Both the position numbers and the translations under genes were made by a program. The notes beneath the pieces are model-generated. The model made no database searches. It was given only the letters and a program-made list of their open reading frames with translations, and had not been told where the DNA came from. Shown here piece after piece: positions 57,936-64,000 of a stretch of 64,000 bases of DNA. Source of the stretch: Siphonodentalium dalli (taxonomy: Eukaryota > Mollusca > Scaphopoda > Gadilida > Siphonodentaliidae); the NCBI GenBank assembly GCA_032622095.1, contig CP136064.1, forward strand, positions 272,701,614 through 272,765,613, in the 5' to 3' direction. The first letter of the stretch is position 1. Each line of letters begins with the position of its first letter.

Positions 57936-60861
57936 TAATTAGGGTATATCTGATATTCTTTGTAAGCTCAAATTATTATTTTATTTTGCGGTAGTACAAT
58001 TCGAAATGGCTAAAGGGCATACTTTGCCACGCCCTTGCGATCCTCTTATTTTACTTAGAAATTGCTATTTTCATATTGTCCGGATAATAAGTCCGGTGAA
58101 TAATATCCGATCGGAACGCAACTTGGTACGAGTAATACACATTATATTATTGAGCTCGAGTTCCAATATAATTCCGGAAGATGCTTTTTATTAGAGCTAT
58201 AGTCATTTTCAGACCTATAAATTGCCATTTTCGTGTTGTCCGGATAATTCAAGTTAATATCAACTAATCCCAACTAAACTTCACATCAGGATTATCCATC
58301 ACATTGTTCAAGTCAAGTTTGAGTGTGGTTCAAATCTGCGGATTTCTGATGGAGCTATCTTCATTTTTCGACTTTAAAAACATCAAATGGTTCCAGTTGG
58401 AATCTGCCGATTATTATTCCACCATGTACAAATTCCACACACTTTGTGTTTTTCTGAGTTTGTCTCATGTGGTTGTTGTAGCACACATGGCGACAGGGTT
58501 TCATGACGTCTTGATTTTTCAGGTTATATTTAATTTTAAATCCGCATAAATCACACATTGTTTTCGTTGTACACCCTTAACAGATTCTATACTGCGGGTG
58601 CGATCTCAAACGATGACATTTTTGACAGAATTAATACCTCGTTCGCAATTTGTGCCACTTATACATGCACACGGTGCATGTAATCGCTTTGAACGGACAT
58701 CACGGTGTGGACGTGGGGTTTTCTGATTACTGACCTGAATTGCAAATAAGAAGGCCATTATAACCCCAGCAAATGAATGATGTGGTAATGTCATTGCTGG
58801 TAAATTATTGGCAGCTACGCACGTTCGTTCATACCCATGCGGTTCGGCGAATAGCTAACCCCATCCGATGCTCACTGCCATCCATAATAATCGTGAAATG
58901 TGTCACAATGGCAAAATTATGTCACTTGTCCTTGTAGGATAACCCCATGTAAATTCAAGAACCAACCCATTAATCTACATGTATGTCCAATTTAAACAAC
59001 TGATATTTGTTCAGGATGCAGCGGTTTGACAACTGCAATAGAGTCTAGACCCCGATGCCACGACAAATAGTTTTCGCGGCTGGATCAACCAATTTCGTGG
59101 CTGGTTATTAGCTAAGCCGGCTCAGTCGCGACGTTCGCGGCTGACGAAATATGGCGGCTCAGCCGGCTGAGACATTATAATTCAGCGTATTTTCGTTTCC
59201 GAAATTGTCCTAATCTCCATTGATTTCCATTATGGCGAAAACATTGGGACTTCTGTCGACTTCAGACTGCTATCATCACTGGCACCTTGCGATATATGCA
59301 TGCATCATTGAAGGATGAATCCGACAATAATGATACAAGATTTCAAACTATTTTCTATTCTCTTCTACATGTTATGTGCATATATTGGCAAATGCCAGCG
59401 AAATAAACAATTTATACTTTTACCCTTTCAATACTGAATGGATGCTTCCATTCAGTTATATCAAAGCATGCATTGGAATAGTCTATTCCACATTGAGATG
59501 CCCGGGTATTCTGATAATATGAAACAATATGCCGTATCCATGCGAGTATGCCAATATTCATCTAATATATACGCACACGTTTGACTACCAACATATATTT
59601 AACCCTGCATGGTTCACAATTACATGACCTCAGAAGGCACGCGAGGGTTCGATTAAGTTGTTATCATATTTAATCTGAAGGGTGTTGGGGAGGTTGGCGG
59701 AACGCTCTTTAGAAACACTTCAATTATATCAGTTATTTCGTTAATAATAATAATTTCCTATTTCTATATTCCGCTCTATTTCGCCATTTGGCTGCTTTTT
59801 TTTATTGCGCTGTATTTCCGATTTCTCTTTTTATATATTTGACATATTATGGGATATGGGATTATATGATATCCAATATTCAGATATTCAATCGAACATC
59901 CCGTGCCACCTATGGTCGCGATTATATGCCAATAGCCATGTAATTGCGAACCCCGATTGCACGTTGTTTGCTTTATAATCCGTGTCGTATTGGCTGCAAT
60001 ATTAGGCAATGCGGTTTGGTTCTTTGCGATTCACAATACAGTTGTGCTTGACTTATAAGCCCATGCAATTCCAGTGGCTGAGATTTATTTCATGTGGCTG
60101 GCGTTAGCGATAATATGGCTGGCGGCGGCTTGTGGCCAATATGGCTGCGATGGTGGCTTCGGGCTCTAATAGTGTCGCATTGCTGAATCAAACAAGGGGA
60201 TTCATAATCCCATATCTCCAGGAATGATAAGAAAATTTATAGAATATACAATTGATATAGATGAGCACTTATGTATAGATGAATATCTTTCATGCTCACA
60301 AGTTTATGATCACAACTAAATTTATTGGAAAAGGAAAACAACAATTTACAATATGAAGGCAAACATTATACTTATGTTGAAATGTTAATTGAGAGCAGCC
60401 GAATATGTAACCCGTGCAGTATAGCAATTACTACCCTCCTTATTTGAATTTTATAGGATTTACGGGCAGCTAAAACATCGAGGAAATGTTTAATAAGTTG
60501 TAAAAAAAATTTGCCCTAACCCCATTTGTATATTATAGATGTTAAGTAAATTTCAAGTCAAGTTGGGGCAATTGATCTCCTTAACAAACCTTGTCTGACT
60601 TTGTTTCAGCACATTTCATTGTAGCGAATAGCTACCAGGGGATCGGATTACAAGTTAGTTCATCTTAAATGTAGTCAGTCGATCGCATATATTTCGCTTG
60701 TTGACAAAGTTGTTTATTTATGGAAGATAATAGCGCCAATTCGCATGACAGTAAATACAGTGTGATTTGTAATTTGCCGTACACTAGCATCTAACGTTTA
60801 AACATGATTGTGTGCGGGTGCGCTGACAATTGCCATATAAATTATCACCCTGTTCTTTTTC
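57936..60861. other. No supported gene
   Basis: Contains decayed gtccggataa blocks (58079, 58239) and two patches of the words ggctgg/ggcggct (59030-59170 and 60070-60180). The open frames have no motif. No element borders found. Confidence 0.45.
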
Positions 60862-60900
60862 TTCTTCTTCTTTTTCTGACAACGGCTTGCAGTCAATGTC

Positions 60901-61076
60901 TGACTATAATAAGCCGCCTGGAGGACATGGTTGATCTAACCTGATGACTATAATAAGCCGCCTGGAGGACATGGTTGATCTATCCTGATGACTATAATAA
61001 GCCGCCTGGAGGACATGGTTGATCTAACCTGATGACTATAATAAGCCGCCTGGAGGACATGGTTGATCTAACCTGA
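60901..61076 (-). repeat. Four 44-bp tandem repeats in the LINE 3' UTR
   Basis: Units start at 60901, 60945, 60989 and 61033 (tgactataataagccgcctg gaggacatggttgatctaac ctga on the plus strand) with a single substitution. The array lies between the LINE stop codon and its presumed 3' end. Confidence 0.9.
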
Positions 61077-61212
61077 TGACTCTTTTGGTGTCAGTCAGAT
61101 GTTAGAGATGGTAATGAATCAATGATTTAAATTTGGTGCGCCATTGGGATTTGTGTGTGTTTTTTTTTTATAGGATAAAATCAGTTTAAAACTATTTACA
61201 ATCATTGGTGGT

Positions 61213-62442
61213 TTAGAGAAGTTTGCGTCGCTTGCGCCATGTGATCAGCGGCTGGATGATGTCTGCAGTCAGTTTAGATTTGAAGATTTTCGGGTCGGGT
61301 AATAGGGTTAATGCTGCTGGCAATAGGTTAAATTCGGCTATGGTTCTGGGGAATAAAGAATAGTAGTGGGCATCTATGTTGGAAGATATTGTGTGGAATG
61401 TTAGCTTCTGTTCATCATTGTATCTTGTAGTAGTGGTTTTAGGGATTAGCATTTTGTTTGGATATGTTAAGAGCTCATTGTTTATTATTTTAGACAATAC
61501 AGTCAATCTGGTTTGAGTTCGGCGCTCTTCAAGTGTTTGCAGTTTTATTTCACTGAGCATGTTGGTTACTGAGCTGGTGTATTGGTAACAATTGAATATG
61601 TATCTGGCTGCTGTTCTTTGGACTGATTCTAACATGCTGATTTGGTCTTCATTGTGTGGGTCCCAGATGGTGGTTGAATATTCCATTATTGGTCTTATAA
61701 GTGCTGAGTATGCTCGTTCTTTGATGGTGCGGTTTGGGATTTTTAGGTTACGTTTTAGGAAACCAAGGATTTTGTTGTCTTTGGATGCGGTGTGTTTTAC
61801 GTGTTCATCCCATCTCAGATAACTTTGAATGGTAATGCCTAGCTACTTTATAGATGATATTTTCTCAAGTGAGTGGCCGTTCAGGAGGTATTTGGAGTCA
61901 AATGGGGTTTGTTTTCTTGCTACACGTAATAAGTTACATTTACTGTGATGGAAAGCCATGAGCCAATCACTCTCCCATTTGGCTGCATTATCAACATCAG
62001 TTTGCAGCTTGGTCAGGTCATTGGTATTTCGAATGGAGCGATAGATTATACTATCATCTGCAAATAGTCGTCAGGTGCTATGTTTTAGGTATTCATTAAA
62101 GTCATTTATGTATAGGAGAAAGAGGATGGGGGCCAGGAAATATTCCTGTGGTACCCCAGATGTGACTGGTATGTTAGAAGATTTATGTCCTTCCAGGAGA
62201 ACTACTTGGGTACGGTTTGATATGAAGTTTGAGACCCAATCAGTGGTCTGCTGATTGATACCATAATACTTCATCTTGTATATTAATCTGCCGTAGGGAA
62301 CTTTGTCAAAGGCTTTGGAGAAGTCAATAACTATGATGTCAGTTTGTGTACCTTTATTGAAGTTTTCAGAAATTTCATGGATAAATTCAATTAGTTGGGT
62401 TTCATAGGAATGTTTGCGTCTAAAACCGTGTTGTTTTGTCAC
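61213..62442 (-). pseudogene. LINE reverse transcriptase, C-terminal two thirds
   Basis: The minus-strand text reads QHGFRRKHSYETQLIEFIHE, palm motif IVIDFSKAFDKVPYGRL, TSGVPQ...LAPILFLLYINDF, then TGA at 62071 just before the catalytic RLFADDSIIYR. Next come a further in-frame TAG at 61843-61845 (SIK*LGITI, usually YLG), IPNRTIKERAYSALIRP, and the C-terminal WDPHNEDQISMLESVQRTAA to 61213. The two stops are in one frame, so this part is otherwise uninterrupted. Confidence 0.9.
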
Positions 62443-63210
62443 AGAGGATGTTATTTGATTCCAGTAAGTTCATTATTTTACTACTGATTATGTGTTCTAA
62501 GATTTTGCATGATATGCAGGTGAGTGAGATTGGTCGGTAGTTTATAGGGTCGTGCTTGTTTCCCTTGTTGTAGACTGGGCACACATGGGCACATTTCCAA
62601 TCATAATGAGTGTACCAGTTTTCAGTGAGACTTTGTAAATGTGTGTGAAAATTGAAGCAAGGGTATAGCTTAGGCTTTTAAGGATGAATCCATGAATGTT
62701 GTCTGGTCCCATGGCTTTGGGCGGTGATAAGTTTGACAGTAGTTTCTGTACTCCATTTTCTGTCACAGTGAAGCACTCCATCTTTGAGAATGGGCTTGGG
62801 CCTTTGTCAGGGATAGGTATGTCTTTCTCTATAGTGAAGGCTTGTTTGAATTGGGCATTTATAATGTTTGCTTTTTGGATTGGGTCATTTATCAGGATTT
62901 CGCATTTCAGAAGAGGTGGGATGGATTTCGAGTCTGCTTTCTGTGTCCTTATATAAGAGAAGAGTTTCTTGGTGTTAGTTGTTATTGCACGTTTAAGGGG
63001 GTCTTCTGGATCTGAAACTGGGATGTCAAGTATCATACTGTTTATGTGGTTCCAGTATGCTGTTCTAGTTTCTTTTTGGATTTGTGATCTGAGGTTTCTA
63101 TACCCTGGTGTGTCCTTTTTTGTTGGTACATGTGTTTTAATCTTCGCATCTTTCTTTTGAGTGATGTGTTTACCCAGGGCAGTTTCTGATGTATTTTGAT
63201 GGGTCGGCAT
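62443..63210 (-). pseudogene. LINE linker and N-terminal RT part
   Basis: From 63210 the frame reads a basic linker (KKDAKIKTHVPTKKDTPGYR, RTAYWNHINSMI), FSYIRTQKADSKSIPPL, then SPPKAMGPDNIHGFILKSL, the usual entry to RT. Near 62610 it shifts frame and continues CPVYNKGNKHDPINYRPISL, TCISCKILEHIISSKIMNLL before a second shift near 62442 joins the next part. Confidence 0.85.
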
Positions 63211-63268
63211 GGGATGTTTTTATTGTATGATTTCAGTAAGGTTTCTCTGAATGATGTCCATAAATGGT

Positions 63269-64000
63269 TTACATCCTCATTTTTTTGTCGAGGGTGTTCC
63301 AGTAGATGTTCATATCAAGGGATATATTTGTGAGGTCCGCTTTTTTGTAGAGGTGTATAGGTCTGGTTTGAATATTGTTGTTTGAGCATGTCAGATCAAA
63401 TTCTGATACGACAATGTCACGATCTGCTGCTGCTATTGGAGGGAATGTTTCAGAGTTTGTCACGAGAGTGGGCTTGTTTGTGAACACTAGGTCCAGTTAT
63501 ATCTATTAGCTCCGAGTGCAGGTCAGGGTGTTTTGATCCAGGCAATACTTGTGGGACTGTCCAGTCGATATGCCATAGGTTGAAGTCGCCACTTAGTATG
63601 TCGGTGGCCTTTGATGACTGTTTTAGTCGGCTGAGGGATTCTCTTAGTTGTTTTATGCATTTGTCATCGGGCGGTTTGTAGTAGGTACCAAGAATCAATT
63701 TGTAGCAGTTTACGAATGTTATTTCAGCCCACACTCTTTCGCAATTGGTATTCAGTTCATATACTTCATGTGAGATAAATTTGTTACTGATTGCCTAAAG
63801 TACGCCTCCGTATGATAGGCCATTTTTGGGGGTCTATCCAGACGGTAAACTGTGAAGTCATCACTGGGGAAATACTCATACGATGATATGGATGGGTGAA
63901 GCCATGTTTCCGAGCCACAGATTATATCTGGCTTTTCGGAGTTGATAATCAAGTCAAGGAACGATTTCTTGTTATTTATTGATTGAAAGTTTATTGTCAT
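63269..64000 (-). pseudogene. LINE endonuclease domain, partial at window edge
   Basis: Starts off-window. 63752-64000 reads INFQSINNKKSFLDLI, PDIICGSETWL (catalytic Glu of the endonuclease fold), then YEYFPSDDFTVYRLDRP. After a break, 63450-63734 has LILGTYYKPP and ATDILSGDFNLWHIDW (the GDFN catalytic pair), and 63269-63487 has the tail of the domain. Three frames are involved, so it is inactive. Confidence 0.85.

Larger units (their letters stand above)
60862..64000 (-). mobile_element. Non-LTR retrotransposon (CR1/L2-like), cut by the window edge
   Basis: On the minus strand, from the right edge: endonuclease (63450-64000), linker and RT (61210-63210), 3' UTR (60900-61210) and an AAGAAG-rich tail near 60862-60880. 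Frames are broken by several indels and stops but all domains are recognisable. The 5' end lies outside the window. Four 44-bp repeats occupy the 3' UTR. Confidence 0.9.

Overview
The window is eukaryotic, AT-rich and repeat-dense. It most resembles a mollusc or other lophotrochozoan genome. That guess rests on the mix of Jockey/CR1-type LINEs, a DIRS-type retroelement relic, a tRNA-like SINE candidate and many short inverted-repeat elements, together with one gene whose protein looks like an uncharacterised secreted family I associate with gastropods and bivalves. No bacterial-style operon, rRNA, CRISPR array or functional tRNA gene was seen.

The one host gene I can build lies on the minus strand from 35323 down to 19495. 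It has five exons (35146-35323, 33549-33706, 32815-32987, 25370-25578, 19495-19547). Reading phases match at every junction and the model gives a protein of about 256 residues with a signal peptide. Introns 3 and 4 (7.2 and 5.8 kb) are packed with transposons and satellites, and the start codon sits about 30 bases from a DIRS gag relic.

Layout, left to right: a 5'-truncated LINE (554-3627) with one frameshift and one internal stop; small terminal-inverted-repeat (TIR) elements (3811-5985); a 1403-bp unit tandemly duplicated (7132-9937), of which a diverged copy lies in intron 3 of the gene; three hairpin repeats (10246-10525); a non-autonomous hAT with an 8-bp target duplication (10658-11318); an A-B-A-B-A array (11503-14657) flanked by a 4-bp direct repeat; a SINE candidate and a degenerate minisatellite (16313-18340). 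Next comes the gene. Its intron 4 holds a second composite array, A'-B'-B'-A'-B'-A' (20849-24871), and its intron 3 holds a degenerate ~143-bp satellite, palindromic hairpins and a piggyBac-like MITE.

Right of the gene are the DIRS relic (35352-37700), a 151-bp hairpin (38024-38174), a minus-strand LINE relic (39340-41100), a 2259-bp tandem duplication bounded by TA microsatellites (42741-47248), a minisatellite that flips orientation (50880-51900), a second array of the ~143-bp satellite in reverse orientation (52180-53520), and a minus-strand LINE that runs off the right edge (60862-64000) and carries four 44-bp repeats in its 3' UTR.

The best candidates for something undescribed are the two composite arrays, in which MITE-like units behave as long terminal direct repeats around an internal segment, and the five-exon secreted-protein gene. 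All coordinates come from reading by eye, and no similarity search was run.
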